DNA from: Alphaproteobacteria bacterium
GTDB lineage: Bacteria > Pseudomonadota > Alphaproteobacteria > UBA9219 > RFNS01
Direction: 5' to 3'
DNA: 64,000 bases
Assembly: GCA_016124955.1 (NCBI GenBank)
Contig: WGMR01000003.1
Coordinates: 62,001 to 126,000 of the forward strand
Shown here: piece by piece, positions 1 through 10,380 of the stretch
How positions within the stretch are numbered: position 1 is the first letter of the stretch
How the letters are laid out: each line of letters starts with the position of its first letter
The notes under the pieces: generated by a model
The model's database searches: none
Told to the model about the DNA's origin: nothing
The model's input: only the letters and a program-made list of their open reading frames with translations
Made by a program: the position numbers and the translations under genes

Positions 1-476
1 CCAAACAAGGCGGCAAAAGATGTGTATGTCCAATGCACGCCCGGGGGTTTGTGATCCCATAGAACGCTATAAAGCGGCCAGTGATCAAGCAACCGGTCTG
101 CTATGGACATATAGACCATCAGGTCGCGTTCGTAAGCCTCGGCATATGTGTGTGTGCGCACCAACAGAACGGCGAACATCATGGCCATGATATAGAGCGC
201 AATCTGTGTGCGTGAAATATTTATGGTCGGGGCCTGATTGAAGGCGAACGAGGCGGAAGCCTTCGCGCGCAGCATAAGCGCAAGCGATAGTAATGCGGCT
301 AAACAGCAGCTTGAAATTACAAGGCACAGTGCCGCTGTGCGGTAGCTGACTAAATAAGTTGTGCCAGCCATGCAGGATATAAGAAATGCAACGACCAGAG
401 CCGTGACCAGAGCGGCAGGCATCCAGGGCGTTGATAGGATGTGCGCGGCGCCTGATCGTATGCGGCTTAAGTTCAT
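1..476 (-). CDS. GT-C family membrane glycosyltransferase (ArnT/PMT-like), N-terminal part
   Basis: The gene starts at the ATG at 476-474 and runs off the left edge, so about 158 N-terminal residues are visible. Two hydrophobic segments near residues 18-35 and 40-60 are followed by a basic stretch, another hydrophobic helix and a loop with acidic YERD and the motif WDHKPPG. That loop pattern is typical of the first periplasmic loop of ArnT/PMT-type GT-C enzymes, which move sugars from polyprenyl phosphate carriers in the inner membrane. Its ATG overlaps the TGA of the upstream binding-protein gene (ATGA), so the two are probably translated together. The acceptor cannot be told from this fragment. 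Confidence 0.72.
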   Translation of the reverse strand, partial: MNLSRIRSGAAHILSTPWMPAALVTALVVAFLISCMAGTTYLVSYRTAALCLVISSCCLAALLSLALMLRAKASASFAFNQAPTINISRTQIALYIMAMMFAVLLVRTHTYAEAYERDLMVYMSIADRLLDHWPLYSVLWDHKPPGVHWTYTSFAALF

Positions 477-1588
477 TCCTGGCTTGGGCTGGTTTTTGTA
501 TCGACAAGAACGCCCTTGCCGTCTTGATAGACGGTAATATCAAATGCCGGGTCGTTCATGTCGCCCTTGGCGTCGAACTTGATGTCGCCGATTACGGTTT
601 TAAACGTGCCTTCATGTAAGGCGGCGATGATAGCGCCGGGATTTGTGCCGTGCTTGGCGAAGACTTGCGCTAAAATCTGTATGGCGGCGTAATTCTGGTA
701 AACATACATGTTGAGTGCGTTGTCTTTCAGGTTTAGCCGCTTGGGCAAATCGCCGATGCGTGCGGGGTCGAGCCGCGGCGCGGTCATATAGGCGCCGTTG
801 GCGGTCGAGCGCACGATGGCAATAAAATCCGGCATATTGAAAAGCACGGTGCCGACAAGGATGGGCTTATAGCCCTGGTCGGCCATTTGCCTGACCAGCA
901 GGCCGCCTTCGCGCATGTAAAGCGAAACGTAAAGGAGTTCTACGCCATCCTGTTTCATGCGGCTTATCAGCGCGCTGAAATCCTGATCCTTGGCGTTCAG
1001 CTCGTACATGGTCTGGTTGGTGATGCCCTTGGCCTTCAGGTCATCGAAAAACAAATCAGCCTGACCCTTGGCCCAGACAGTGTTATCGTGCACGAGGCCG
1101 ATTTTTTTGTCTTTAAAATGCGCAGCGGTATATTCCGCGGCCGCGCCGGCATCGTTATCGTCACGTATCGCGGGCCTGAACAGAGTTTTAAGGCCTTGTT
1201 TGGTAAGATCCGGGTTGGAGGCGAGGGATGCCAGATGCGGCATGCCTTCTTGTTCAAATACATCGCTGGCGGCCTTGGTGGCGCCGCTGCAGGTAAAGCC
1301 TATGGCAGCCACGGCTTCGCCCGATACAAGCTTGTTGGCGGCTGATACGGCTTGCTTGGGCTCACATTGGTCATCTTCGATCTGAAGTACCAGCTTTTCG
1401 CCGTTAACGCCGCCCTTGGCGTTGATATCCTCAACCGCCAGTTTCAGCCCGGGAAGCATAAGCTCGCCAAGGCTGCCATTCGGGCCCGTAATGGGGCCGT
1501 AAGCGCCGATCACAATGTCTGCACGGGCAGAGGCTGGTACAAGCATTGTGCAAGCAAGCAAAAGAGCGGAAATGTGCCTGGCCGTCAT
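473..1588 (-). CDS. ABC transporter periplasmic substrate-binding protein, LivJ/LivK-like
   Basis: This 371-residue protein has a signal peptide (hydrophobic residues 7-17, cleavage near ASARA-D) and the two-lobed type I periplasmic binding fold of branched-chain amino acid/amide receptors: IGAYGPITGP at the start of the mature protein, LAVEDINAKGG, and a C-terminal half with VYQNYAAIQIL. No permease or ATPase genes lie next to it; the next gene is a GT-C glycosyltransferase. It is divergent from ilvBNCD, so leucine, isoleucine or valine would be a natural ligand, but that is inference from position and family only. Receptors of this family also bind amides, urea or aromatic compounds. Confidence 0.85.
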   Translation of the reverse strand: MTARHISALLLACTMLVPASARADIVIGAYGPITGPNGSLGELMLPGLKLAVEDINAKGGVNGEKLVLQIEDDQCEPKQAVSAANKLVSGEAVAAIGFTCSGATKAASDVFEQEGMPHLASLASNPDLTKQGLKTLFRPAIRDDNDAGAAAEYTAAHFKDKKIGLVHDNTVWAKGQADLFFDDLKAKGITNQTMYELNAKDQDFSALISRMKQDGVELLYVSLYMREGGLLVRQMADQGYKPILVGTVLFNMPDFIAIVRSTANGAYMTAPRLDPARIGDLPKRLNLKDNALNMYVYQNYAAIQILAQVFAKHGTNPGAIIAALHEGTFKTVIGDIKFDAKGDMNDPAFDITVYQDGKGVLVDTKTSPSQE

Positions 1589-1640
1589 TGTTTGAAGCCT
1601 GTCATAAGGGTTTTGTATGGTTTAGCCTGTGGCGTTGCAT

Positions 1641-1788
1641 TTGGCCAAGGCCAATCTATTATTTAACATAATATATATTATGCAACAAATTGAGCAAGCT
1701 GTAGGTGGGTTACCCGTATCCCCTGCACAAAGTCAGTTCGTAATAAAATTAGCTGGAAAAGCAGTATTATTGGCTACATAACAGCCAA
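1641..1788. repeat. Cluster of inverted repeats in the ilvB upstream region
   Basis: Three dyad symmetries lie in the divergent region between the binding-protein gene and ilvB. They are TTGGCC-AA-GGCCAA at 1641-1654, a perfect 16-bp AT palindrome (CATAATATATATTATG) at 1667-1682, and TTGGCT-N7-AGCCAA at 1770-1788. The last ends 7 bp upstream of the predicted ilvB -35 box. They look like regulator sites; the regulator is not known. Confidence 0.5.
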
Positions 1789-1795
1789 CAGCGCA

Positions 1796-1825
1796 TTGAC
1801 ATATTTTCTTTATGCCAGTTAGTAT
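1796..1825 (+). promoter_or_regulatory. Predicted sigma-70 promoter of ilvBNCD
   Basis: A perfect -35 TTGACA (1796-1801) is followed after 18 bases by TAGTAT (1820-1825). Transcription would start near 1832, leaving a leader of about 30 nt before ilvB, which is too short for a classical leader-peptide attenuator. Confidence 0.55.
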
Positions 1826-1862
1826 CTTCCCCCTTTAACATCTTGATTTAGGTAGAAAAAGA

Positions 1863-3614
1863 ATGCCGACGGGCGCCGAGGCAACAATCAGGGCACTGCG
1901 TGATCAGGGCGTGGATACCATCTTCGGGTATCCCGGTGGCGCCGTGCTGCCCCTTTATGATGCGATTTTTCAGCAGAACGACATTCGCCACATCCTTGTT
2001 CGCCACGAACAGGGCGCAGTCCATGCCGCAGAAGGCTATGCACGTTCGACCGGCAAGGTCGGCGTGGTTTTGGTAACCCCCGGCCCCGGCGCGACCAACA
2101 CCGTGACCGGCCTTGCCGACGCGCTCATGGATTCGATCCCGATCGTGTGCCTGACCGGTCAGGTCCCTACCCATCTGATCGGCAACGATGCCTTTCAGGA
2201 ATGCGATACGGTCGGTATCACGCGGCCATGCACCAAGCATAATTACCTGGTGAAAGACGTGGACAAGCTGGCCTGGACGATCCACGAAGCTTTCCATATC
2301 GCGCGCACCGGTCGCCCGGGCCCCGTTCTGGTTGATATTCCGAAAGACATTCAATTTGCGGAAGCGCGCTATGTTTCCCCGGTCGATGTGACCGTGACAT
2401 CGTACCAGCCGAAAACGCAGCCCGATATGGATGCGGTCGAAAAGGCCGTGGACCTGATCGCGGATGCCGAACGCCCCATTTTTTACACGGGCGGCGGCGT
2501 CATCAATGCCGGTGCGCAGGCCGCCGAGCTTTTAACCGAATTCGTACGGCTGACCGGTTTTCCGTGCACCAGCACGCTGATGGGGCTTGGCGCCTTCCCG
2601 ATGTCGGACCCCCTCTTCCTTGGCATGCTCGGCATGCACGGCACCTATGAGGCCAACCTTGCAATGCGCAATTGCGACGTGATGATCAATATCGGCGCAC
2701 GCTTCGATGACCGCGTGACCGGGAAGCTGAGCGAATTTTCGCCGGGTTCCACCAAAATCCATGTCGATATCGACCCGAGCTCGATCAACAAAAGCGTTCT
2801 GGTTGACCTGCCTATCGTCGGCGATGCCGGTATCGTGCTGCAACACATGTTGCGCATCTGGAAGGAGCGCAAGCACAAGGCCGATGCCGAAGCGCTGGCC
2901 AAGTGGTGGAAGCAGATAAACGAGTGGCGCGCCCGCGATTGCCTGAAGTACAAGCAAGGCAGCACGATCATCAAGCCGCAATATGCGCTGGAGCGTCTGC
3001 GCGAGCTGACCAAGGACAAAAAAACCTATATCACCACCGAAGTCGGCCAGCATCAGATGTGGGCGGCGCAATTTCTCCGCTTCGAAGAGCCGCACCGCTG
3101 GATGACATCGGGCGGGCTCGGCACCATGGGTTATGGGTTGCCGGCAGCGATCGGCGCACAAATGGCGCATCCGGATGCGCTCGTTGTCGATGTGGCCGGC
3201 GAAGCATCCATCCTGATGAATATTCAGGAAATGTCCACGGCGGTGCAGTGCAAGCTGCCCGTGAAAGTTTTTATTCTCAACAACCAGTGGATGGGCATGG
3301 TGCGCCAGTGGCAGGAATTGCTGCATGGCGGGCGCTATTCGCACAGCTACACAGATTCCCTGCCCGATTTCGTCAAGTTGGCGGACGCCTATGGTGGCGT
3401 GGGCTTGCGTGCTGACAAGCCATCGGACGTGGACAAGGTGATCAAGGAAATGATGAAAGTGACCGACAGGCCGACGATTGTCGATGTGCGGGTGGACCCG
3501 AAGGAAAACTGCTTCCCCATGATTCCCGGCGGCAAGGGTCACCATGAAATGCTGCTCGGGCCCAACGAAAGCATCTCCGACGCCACGCCGGAAGACGGCA
3601 TGGTTCTTGTTTGA
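1863..3614 (+). CDS. ilvB: Acetolactate synthase large subunit
   Basis: This thiamine-diphosphate enzyme condenses two pyruvates to acetolactate, or pyruvate with 2-ketobutyrate to acetohydroxybutyrate: the first common step of valine, leucine and isoleucine synthesis. At 583 residues it has the normal length. Visible marks are FGYPGGAVLPLYD, the catalytic Glu in RHEQGA (about residue 49), TPGPGATN, the middle FAD/cofactor domain and the C-terminal cofactor region MNIQEMSTA with ILNNQWMGMVRQWQ. The chosen ATG gives the standard N-terminus, and an in-frame stop lies 27 bp upstream. It leads the operon and is 13 bp from ilvN, which encodes its regulatory subunit. Confidence 0.97.
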   Translation: MPTGAEATIRALRDQGVDTIFGYPGGAVLPLYDAIFQQNDIRHILVRHEQGAVHAAEGYARSTGKVGVVLVTPGPGATNTVTGLADALMDSIPIVCLTGQVPTHLIGNDAFQECDTVGITRPCTKHNYLVKDVDKLAWTIHEAFHIARTGRPGPVLVDIPKDIQFAEARYVSPVDVTVTSYQPKTQPDMDAVEKAVDLIADAERPIFYTGGGVINAGAQAAELLTEFVRLTGFPCTSTLMGLGAFPMSDPLFLGMLGMHGTYEANLAMRNCDVMINIGARFDDRVTGKLSEFSPGSTKIHVDIDPSSINKSVLVDLPIVGDAGIVLQHMLRIWKERKHKADAEALAKWWKQINEWRARDCLKYKQGSTIIKPQYALERLRELTKDKKTYITTEVGQHQMWAAQFLRFEEPHRWMTSGGLGTMGYGLPAAIGAQMAHPDALVVDVAGEASILMNIQEMSTAVQCKLPVKVFILNNQWMGMVRQWQELLHGGRYSHSYTDSLPDFVKLADAYGGVGLRADKPSDVDKVIKEMMKVTDRPTIVDVRVDPKENCFPMIPGGKGHHEMLLGPNESISDATPEDGMVLV

Positions 3615-3627
3615 TCGGAGATGAATT

Positions 3628-4143
3628 GTGACCAACCCTGAACAAAAGCTTGGGCGTTATGTGTTCGCCGTTCTGGTCAAGGACGAGCCGGGCGTTCTGG
3701 CGCGCGTCGTCGGGTTGTTTTCCGGCCGCGGCTACAATATCGAGAGCCTGACGGTCGCCCCGGTCGATCCGGAAAAGAGCATGTCGCGCATTCATATCGT
3801 CACAACCGGTACGCGCCAGATCATTGACCAGATCAAAGCGCAGCTTGAACGGCTTGTGCCGATTTACAAGGCGGTTAACCTGACAGACAGCGGCACCGTG
3901 ATCGAGCGTGAAATGGCGCTTGTCAAACTGGCCGGTACCGGCGATAAACGCACCGAAGCGATGAGGTTGGCCACGATTTTCCGAGCCCGCGTGGTCGATA
4001 CCACCCTTGAATCGCTGGTGTTCGAGATCACGGGCCCGGCCGACAAGGTTGATAACTTTATCGCACTGATGCGTGAACTTGGCATAGTCGAACTGGTCCG
4101 CACCGGCGTTGCCGCTATTACACGTGGCGGCGAAGCGCTTTAA
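3628..4143 (+). CDS. ilvN: Acetolactate synthase small (regulatory) subunit
   Basis: The 171-residue product is the ACT-domain subunit that binds the large subunit and gives valine feedback inhibition. The N-terminal ACT domain is plain: FAVLVKDEPGVLARVVGLFSGRGYNIESLTV. The second half (LVKLAGTG onward) matches the C-terminal ACT-like domain of long IlvN/IlvH proteins. The start is a GTG after GGAG. It lies between ilvB and ilvC and is surely cotranscribed with both. Confidence 0.96.
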   Translation: MTNPEQKLGRYVFAVLVKDEPGVLARVVGLFSGRGYNIESLTVAPVDPEKSMSRIHIVTTGTRQIIDQIKAQLERLVPIYKAVNLTDSGTVIEREMALVKLAGTGDKRTEAMRLATIFRARVVDTTLESLVFEITGPADKVDNFIALMRELGIVELVRTGVAAITRGGEAL

Positions 4144-5177
<1,034 letters not shown>

Positions 5178-5178
<1 letters not shown>

Positions 5179-6902
5179 TGCCGCAGGCAAAATGGGATAA
5201 ATCTCGCCTGCCCAGCCGTCATGTGACGGAAGGGCCGGCGCGCGCGCCGCATCGCTCCTACTACTATGCGATGGGCATGACGGAGGAAGAAATCCACCAG
5301 CCGCTGGTGGGCGTCGCCACGTGCTGGAACGAAGCCGCGCCCTGCAACATATCGTTGAGCCGTCAGGCGCAGGCGGTGAAAAAGGGCGTCAAGGCCGCGC
5401 ACGGAAGCCCGCGTGAATTCACAACCATAACGGTAACAGACGGCATCGCCATGGGCCATCAGGGGATGAAATCATCCCTTGTCAGCCGCGAAGTGATCGC
5501 GGATTCGGTTGAATTGACGATGCGCGGTCATTGCTATGACGCGCTTGTCGGCATCGCCGGTTGTGATAAAAGCCTGCCCGGGCTGATGATGGCAATGCTG
5601 CGTCTGAATGTGCCTTCGGTTTTCATGTATGGCGGCTCGATCTTGCCGGGCAAATTTCGCGGCTGTGATGTAACCGTGCAGGATGTGTTCGAAGCCGTCG
5701 GCACGCATGCGGTCGGCAAGATAAGCGATGGCGATCTGGCCGAACTGGAAGCCGTTGCCTGCCCCAGCGCGGGTTCGTGTGGCGGTCAATTCACGGCTAA
5801 CACCATGGCATGCGTTTCGGAAGCGATCGGCCTCGCGCTGCCCGGTTCTGCCGGCGCCCCTGCCCCTTACGAAGACCGCGACAGGTTCGCCGTGCAATCG
5901 GGCGAAGTTATTATGCGGTTGCTGCAGAAGAAAATTCGTCCGCGCGATATCGTTACGCGCAAGGCGCTTGAAAACGCCGCCGTGGTCGTGGCGGCTTCCG
6001 GCGGGTCCACCAATGCCGCGCTGCATTTGCCCGCGATGGCGCACGAAGCGGGCATCGATTTCGATATCCATGCCGTTGCGGAAATTTTCAAGAAAACACC
6101 CTATATCGCCGACCTCAAGCCCGGCGGCAAATATGTGGCCAAGGATTTGTATGAAGTTGGCGGCGTGCCTGTGCTGATGAAGGCGCTGCTCGATGGTGGT
6201 TTCCTGCACGGAGATTGCATCACGGTTACGGGCAAAACAATCGCCGAAAACCTGCGCGATGTGAAACTGCCGCCAGACCAAAAGGTTATTTATCCGACCG
6301 ACAAGCCCCTTTCGCCCACCGGCGGCGTGGTTGGGTTGCACGGCAATCTTGCGCCGCAAGGCGCGATCGTGAAGGTCGCTGGCATGAAGGATCTGACCTT
6401 CAGCGGCCCGGCCCGCTGTTTCGATAGCGAGGAAGAGGCTTTCGCAGCCGTACGCGACCGCAAATATAAAACCGGCGATGTTATCGTTATTCGCTACGAA
6501 GGGCCGCGCGGCGGCCCGGGCATGCGCGAAATGCTCTCTACCACCGCGGCACTATACGGTCAGGGAACCGGCGGCCAGGTCGCGCTTATCACCGATGGGC
6601 GCTTTTCCGGCGCCACGCGCGGCATGTGCATCGGCCATGTAGGGCCGGAAGCGGCCGTCGGCGGGCCGATCGGCCTTGTGCATGATGGCGATATCATCAC
6701 GATCGATGCCAATAAGGGCACCTTGGAAATTGATGTGAGCGACGACGAACTTGCAAAGCGTAAGGCTGCATGGAAACCTCGCACGCATGATTTTCAGTCC
6801 GGCGCACTGTGGAAATACGCGCAGCAGGTAGGCGACGCCGAAAAGGGCGCGGTCACCCACCCGGGCGGGAAGGCCGAAACCCACACCTATGCCGATATCT
6901 GA
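5178..6902 (+). CDS. ilvD: Dihydroxy-acid dehydratase
   Basis: The third common enzyme of branched-chain amino acid synthesis is an iron-sulfur dehydratase that forms the 2-keto acids. At 574 residues it has normal length. The three cluster-binding cysteines are in [17 protein letters not shown] and [16 protein letters not shown], and the C-terminal part has [10 protein letters not shown]. The ATG shares one base with the ilvC stop codon, implying tight coupling, so all four common enzymes come from one transcript. Its 3' end overlaps mazG by 14 bases. Confidence 0.96.
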
Positions 6903-7770
6903 CAAAGACAGCGACGGGGCCATCGCGCGCCTTCTGGCTGTGATGGCGAAGCTGCGTGACCCGAACGGCGGTTGCCCTTGGGATATCGAGCAGGATTTTA
7001 AAAGCATTGCACCGCATACGGTCGAAGAGACCTATGAAGTCGTGCAGGCTATCGAAAACGGCGATTTTGACGAGCTGAAAGACGAGCTGGGCGATTTGCT
7101 CTTTCAGATCGTGTTTTACGCGCAAATGGCCAAGGAACGCGGCCTGTTCGATTTTTACCAGATAGCCGGCCATGTGGCCGGCAAAATGGTCAGCCGCCAT
7201 CCCCATGTGTTCGGCGATACCAAGGGTATCGACAGCGCCGGGGCGGTCGTGGATCTGTGGGAAACCAACAAGGCCAAGGAACGCAGCAAAGCGGGCAAGG
7301 ATACATCGGCGCAACCCGCCAGCGCGCTCGATGGCGTTATCAATGCCCTTCCGGCCATGCAGCGATCTGTCAAATTGCAGAAGCGGGCTGCGCGCGTGGG
7401 TTTTGACTGGATCGAAGCCGATGACATCCTCGATAAGGTCGAGGAGGAAATAGGCGAGTTGCGGGTCGAAATAGAGGCCAAAAAGCCAAAAGACTCGGGC
7501 GAATCTATAGAATCGGTTCAGGAAGAGCTGGGTGACCTGCTTTTTGCCCTCACAAATCTGGCTAGAAGGCTCGAAATCGACCCTGAAGTGGCTTTGAGAG
7601 GGGCAAATCGGAAGTTTGAGACCCGTTTCAGGGGTATGGAAGCCATTTTGAGGTCAAAAAACGAAAAAATGACCGAAAAAACCCTCGAAGAGCTAGAGAA
7701 TCTGTGGATAGAAGTAAAACGTTATGAAACCAAAACAAACGATTCTTCTATAAAGAAAAACCACTCTTAA
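6889..7770 (+). CDS. mazG: Nucleoside triphosphate pyrophosphohydrolase MazG
   Basis: MazG hydrolyses (d)NTPs, including damaged ones, to monophosphates and pyrophosphate. The 293-residue protein shows two MazG domains: the first has [15 protein letters not shown] and [15 protein letters not shown]; the second has EVEEEIGEL-type acidic helices and [14 protein letters not shown]. The start lies inside the ilvD 3' end. The last third is unlike its surroundings in base use: A-rich, with rare-looking codons such as AGA and AGG, and it ends in a lysine/asparagine-rich tail ([12 protein letters not shown]) beyond the usual family end. The reading frame is intact. Confidence 0.94.
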   Translation: MPISDKDSDGAIARLLAVMAKLRDPNGGCPWDIEQDFKSIAPHTVEETYEVVQAIENGDFDELKDELGDLLFQIVFYAQMAKERGLFDFYQIAGHVAGKMVSRHPHVFGDTKGIDSAGAVVDLWETNKAKERSKAGKDTSAQPASALDGVINALPAMQRSVKLQKRAARVGFDWIEADDILDKVEEEIGELRVEIEAKKPKDSGESIESVQEELGDLLFALTNLARRLEIDPEVALRGANRKFETRFRGMEAILRSKNEKMTEKTLEELENLWIEVKRYETKTNDSSIKKNHS

Positions 7771-7791
7771 CTTAATGCATCACTTTAAGTT
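7769..7791. terminator. Weak AT-rich hairpin between convergent mazG and the IMPase gene
   Basis: AACTTAA (7769-7775) pairs with TTAAGTT (7785-7791) around a 9-base loop and is followed by T/C-rich sequence on the plus strand. The stem is AT-only, so it would be a weak terminator for either direction. Confidence 0.35.
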
Positions 7792-7804
7792 TGTTCTCTT
7801 TCTA

Positions 7805-8647
7805 TTACGTATATCTAGATCTTAGCTCATCAAAATGCAGTTTTATGGCAACGAGGGAATCGTCATCGGGCGCCGCGATAACCCCTTCGTTCAGCATAGC
7901 GGGGCTATAGGGTTTTCCGGCCCAATTGGCGGCTTTCCCGCCTGCTTCGGTATAGGCTAGCAAGCCAGCGGCATCGTCCCATGGCTTGGATTTTTCGAGC
8001 AAAACGAGGTAATGGGCTTGCGGCTCTTCTTTCCCGCCGAGCACCAGGTTGTTCAATAACTGAACGTAATGAAAGCATGCGGGATATGAATCGCTGATGA
8101 TTTTTGCCCGTACGGCACCGGGCGGCAGGTCTTTTAGTCTTTTTTTGAGCGCAGACCATGTTAACCCGCGCATCTCTTCCAGCGGTGCAGACGGCAAGGT
8201 TTCAAGCCTTTTGCCTCTGAACCATGCGCCACCGCCGCGCTCAACGGACATGGTTTCACCCAGCGCCGGCAGGTGAATCCATCCGCCAACGGTCTGCCCC
8301 TTATAGGTAAGGGCTACAATGGTGCCAAAATGTTCATTGCCATGCGCGAAGGAAAGCGTGCCGTCGATTGGGTCGATGATCCAGACGGGGTTGTCGCCCG
8401 ATATGCGCGCAATGATGGTTGGGTCGGCATGGTAGCTTTCTTCCCCTACCACGACGGAGCCAGGCAGCAAGGCCGCGAGGCGCGGTGAAAGCGCCTGCTC
8501 GGCTTCTATATCGGCCACCGTAACGAGATCGCGCGGCCCGGTTTTTTCCTTGATGTCGCCGGCACCAAGGGAACGGAAGCGCGGCATGATTTGTTCCGCC
8601 GTAACTTCGCGGATGATTGTATCAACTTCTGCGGGATTGACCTTCAC
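7805..8647 (-). CDS. Inositol-monophosphatase-family phosphatase
   Basis: This 280-residue Mg2+-dependent sugar/polyol phosphatase carries the metal-site motifs VVGEES (Glu) and WIIDPIDGTLSFAHG (DPIDGT), plus the C-terminal site KPWDDAAGLLAYTEAGG. Family members hydrolyse myo-inositol phosphate, histidinol phosphate (HisN) or 3'-phosphoadenosine 5'-phosphate; the substrate cannot be settled from sequence. The GTG start overlaps the hflX 3' end by 26 bases, so it is the last gene of the dusB-to-hflX operon and is coupled to hflX. Confidence 0.88.
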   Translation of the reverse strand: MKVNPAEVDTIIREVTAEQIMPRFRSLGAGDIKEKTGPRDLVTVADIEAEQALSPRLAALLPGSVVVGEESYHADPTIIARISGDNPVWIIDPIDGTLSFAHGNEHFGTIVALTYKGQTVGGWIHLPALGETMSVERGGGAWFRGKRLETLPSAPLEEMRGLTWSALKKRLKDLPPGAVRAKIISDSYPACFHYVQLLNNLVLGGKEEPQAHYLVLLEKSKPWDDAAGLLAYTEAGGKAANWAGKPYSPAMLNEGVIAAPDDDSLVAIKLHFDELRSRYT

Positions 8648-10013
8648 TTTTGCTGTCTTTCACAAACTTTTGCACGAAACGTCCGTAGTCTGCCTCATTC
8701 AGGCTGAGCTGCAAATGGGCCATTTCATCATCGTCATTGCGCCTGATGATATGGCCGTGCGCATAAATCCACGCAAGCGCTGCGCCGTCACTGAGCGGGA
8801 TGGATGCGTCGATGACCCTCCCGCGGCCTTGTAGCGCCACATCCATGCGCACGAGCAGCGCCGCAATCCCCTCCCCCGTCATGGCTGAAACGGCGGCCAT
8901 GCCTGCTGGCGCGTGATTTTGCTGGTCCGGCACATCGGCGGCGCCGGTCGCATCCTTGCTGGCCTTGTCGGCAAAAACCGCAAGTTCTTCGCGGGCGGCA
9001 TCATCAAGCCGGTCGATCTTGTTCATAACCTCAATGATACGCTTGTCATCCGGTTCGATGCCGAGTTCCGTAAGAACGGTTTCAACATCCTGTTTCTGTG
9101 CGCGGGTGTCCGGGTGCGATATGTCGCGCACATGCAGGATGAGATCCGCCAGCTGCACTTCCTCAAGCGTGGCACGGAAGGCTTCGACAAGATGCGTCGG
9201 CAGATCGGCGATAAAACCGACCGTGTCGGAAAGCACGGCTTCTTTCCCGGAAGGCAGCTTGATCCCGCGAATGGTCGGATCCAGCGTCGCGAACAGCATA
9301 TCTTTCACAAGCACGTCTGCGGCCGTCAGCCGGTTGAACAGGGTGGATTTTCCCGCGTTGGTGTAGCCGACAAGGGCGATGGTGGGATGCTCGGCCCGTT
9401 TACGGGCCTGCCGTTGCAGATCGCGCGTGCGGCGAACATCCTTCAGCTCACCCTTTATCTTGCTGATGCGGTTGGTAATCAGACGCCTGTCGATCTGTAG
9501 CTGGGTTTCGCCTGGCCCGCCAAGGAAGCCGAAGCCGCCGCGTTGCCGCTCGAGATGGGTCCATGACCGCACGAGGCGCGATTTCTGGTAGTTCAGTGCC
9601 GCAAGCTCGACCTGCAGCTGTCCTTCCCGTGTCTTGGCGCGTTCCCCGAATATTTCAAGGATCAGCCCGGTGCGGTCGATGACCTTGCAAAGCAACGCTT
9701 CTTCTAGGTTGCGTTGCTGAATGGGTGAAAGATGGTGGTCGAAAATAATCAGATTTATTTTTTCAGCTTTAACCCGCTCGGCCAGTTTTTCAACCCACCC
9801 CTTGCCAAGTAAATGCGACGGGCTTGGCGCCGTGACCTTGGCGATAACCGCCTCGATGACCCGGAGGCCGATGGCTTCGGCCAGGCCTTGTGCTTCCTCG
9901 AGAATGGCTGCCGCATCGCGGTTGTTTTCCAGCGGTGTGCGGTTAAGCCATGGTTTGATCACGAGCGCACGCTCGCCGCGCCGCACGTCCTCGACGTTAT
10001 CGGTTTCCTTCAT
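8622..10013 (-). CDS. hflX: Ribosome-associated GTPase HflX
   Basis: HflX is a GTPase that binds and splits stalled or stress-inactivated 70S ribosomes. The 463-residue protein has the HflX N-terminal domain, a coiled linker with GGFGFLGGPGETQ, the G domain with Walker A GYTNAGKST, the DTVGF G3 motif and NKID for guanine recognition, and a C-terminal domain. It lies 31 bp after hfq, the conserved hfq-hflX pair of proteobacteria. Confidence 0.96.
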   Translation of the reverse strand: MKETDNVEDVRRGERALVIKPWLNRTPLENNRDAAAILEEAQGLAEAIGLRVIEAVIAKVTAPSPSHLLGKGWVEKLAERVKAEKINLIIFDHHLSPIQQRNLEEALLCKVIDRTGLILEIFGERAKTREGQLQVELAALNYQKSRLVRSWTHLERQRGGFGFLGGPGETQLQIDRRLITNRISKIKGELKDVRRTRDLQRQARKRAEHPTIALVGYTNAGKSTLFNRLTAADVLVKDMLFATLDPTIRGIKLPSGKEAVLSDTVGFIADLPTHLVEAFRATLEEVQLADLILHVRDISHPDTRAQKQDVETVLTELGIEPDDKRIIEVMNKIDRLDDAAREELAVFADKASKDATGAADVPDQQNHAPAGMAAVSAMTGEGIAALLVRMDVALQGRGRVIDASIPLSDGAALAWIYAHGHIIRRNDDDEMAHLQLSLNEADYGRFVQKFVKDSKSEGQSRRS

Positions 10014-10044
10014 GCGGGTTCAGCCGTGAAACGGTGGGGCTGGT

Positions 10045-10299
10045 TCAATGTGCCTGGCCGCTTTCTTCCTCGCCCTGCTCGAACAACTGCACCGGGCCCG
10101 ACGGCATGACCGTTGAAATGGCATGCTTGTACACGAGCTGCGAGTGCGATTCACGTTTCAGCAGCATGGAAAAATTATCGAACCATGTGATGATGCCCTG
10201 GAGTTTAACGCCGTTCACGAGGAATACGGTCACGGGCATTTTGGTTTTACGGAGATTATTCAGGAATACATCCTGCACGTTTTCTTTTTTGTCCGACAC
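10045..10299 (-). CDS. hfq: RNA chaperone Hfq
   Basis: Hfq forms a hexameric Sm-like ring that pairs small RNAs with mRNAs. The 84-residue protein has the Sm1 motif ([19 protein letters not shown]) and the Sm2 motif ([10 protein letters not shown]). The start is a GTG with GGAGA 6 bases before it. An acidic C-terminal tail (EQGEEESGQ) takes the place of the long tail of E. coli Hfq. It sits between a HAD phosphatase gene and hflX. Confidence 0.97.
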   Translation of the reverse strand: MSDKKENVQDVFLNNLRKTKMPVTVFLVNGVKLQGIITWFDNFSMLLKRESHSQLVYKHAISTVMPSGPVQLFEQGEEESGQAH

Positions 10300-10380
10300 G
10301 GGGGCTCTCCTTTTTATTATTTTACCCGGCTATGGTTTTAGTGGATTAAGTGCGCGGCGCAAAGCGGCATTTCTGTGACA

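Noticed and set aside
85-543. Minus-strand frame of 152 codons at the left edge
   Set aside because: Wrong frame; the real gene on that strand is the GT-C glycosyltransferase starting at 476.
1667-1682. AT palindrome as a terminator or mobile-element end
   Set aside because: No T-run follows a GC stem, and no transposase or target duplication is nearby.
2532-3635. Long open frame antisense to ilvB (367 codons)
   Set aside because: Shadow of a GC-rich gene; low-complexity His/Arg/Gly protein with no family pattern, while the other strand is clearly ilvB.
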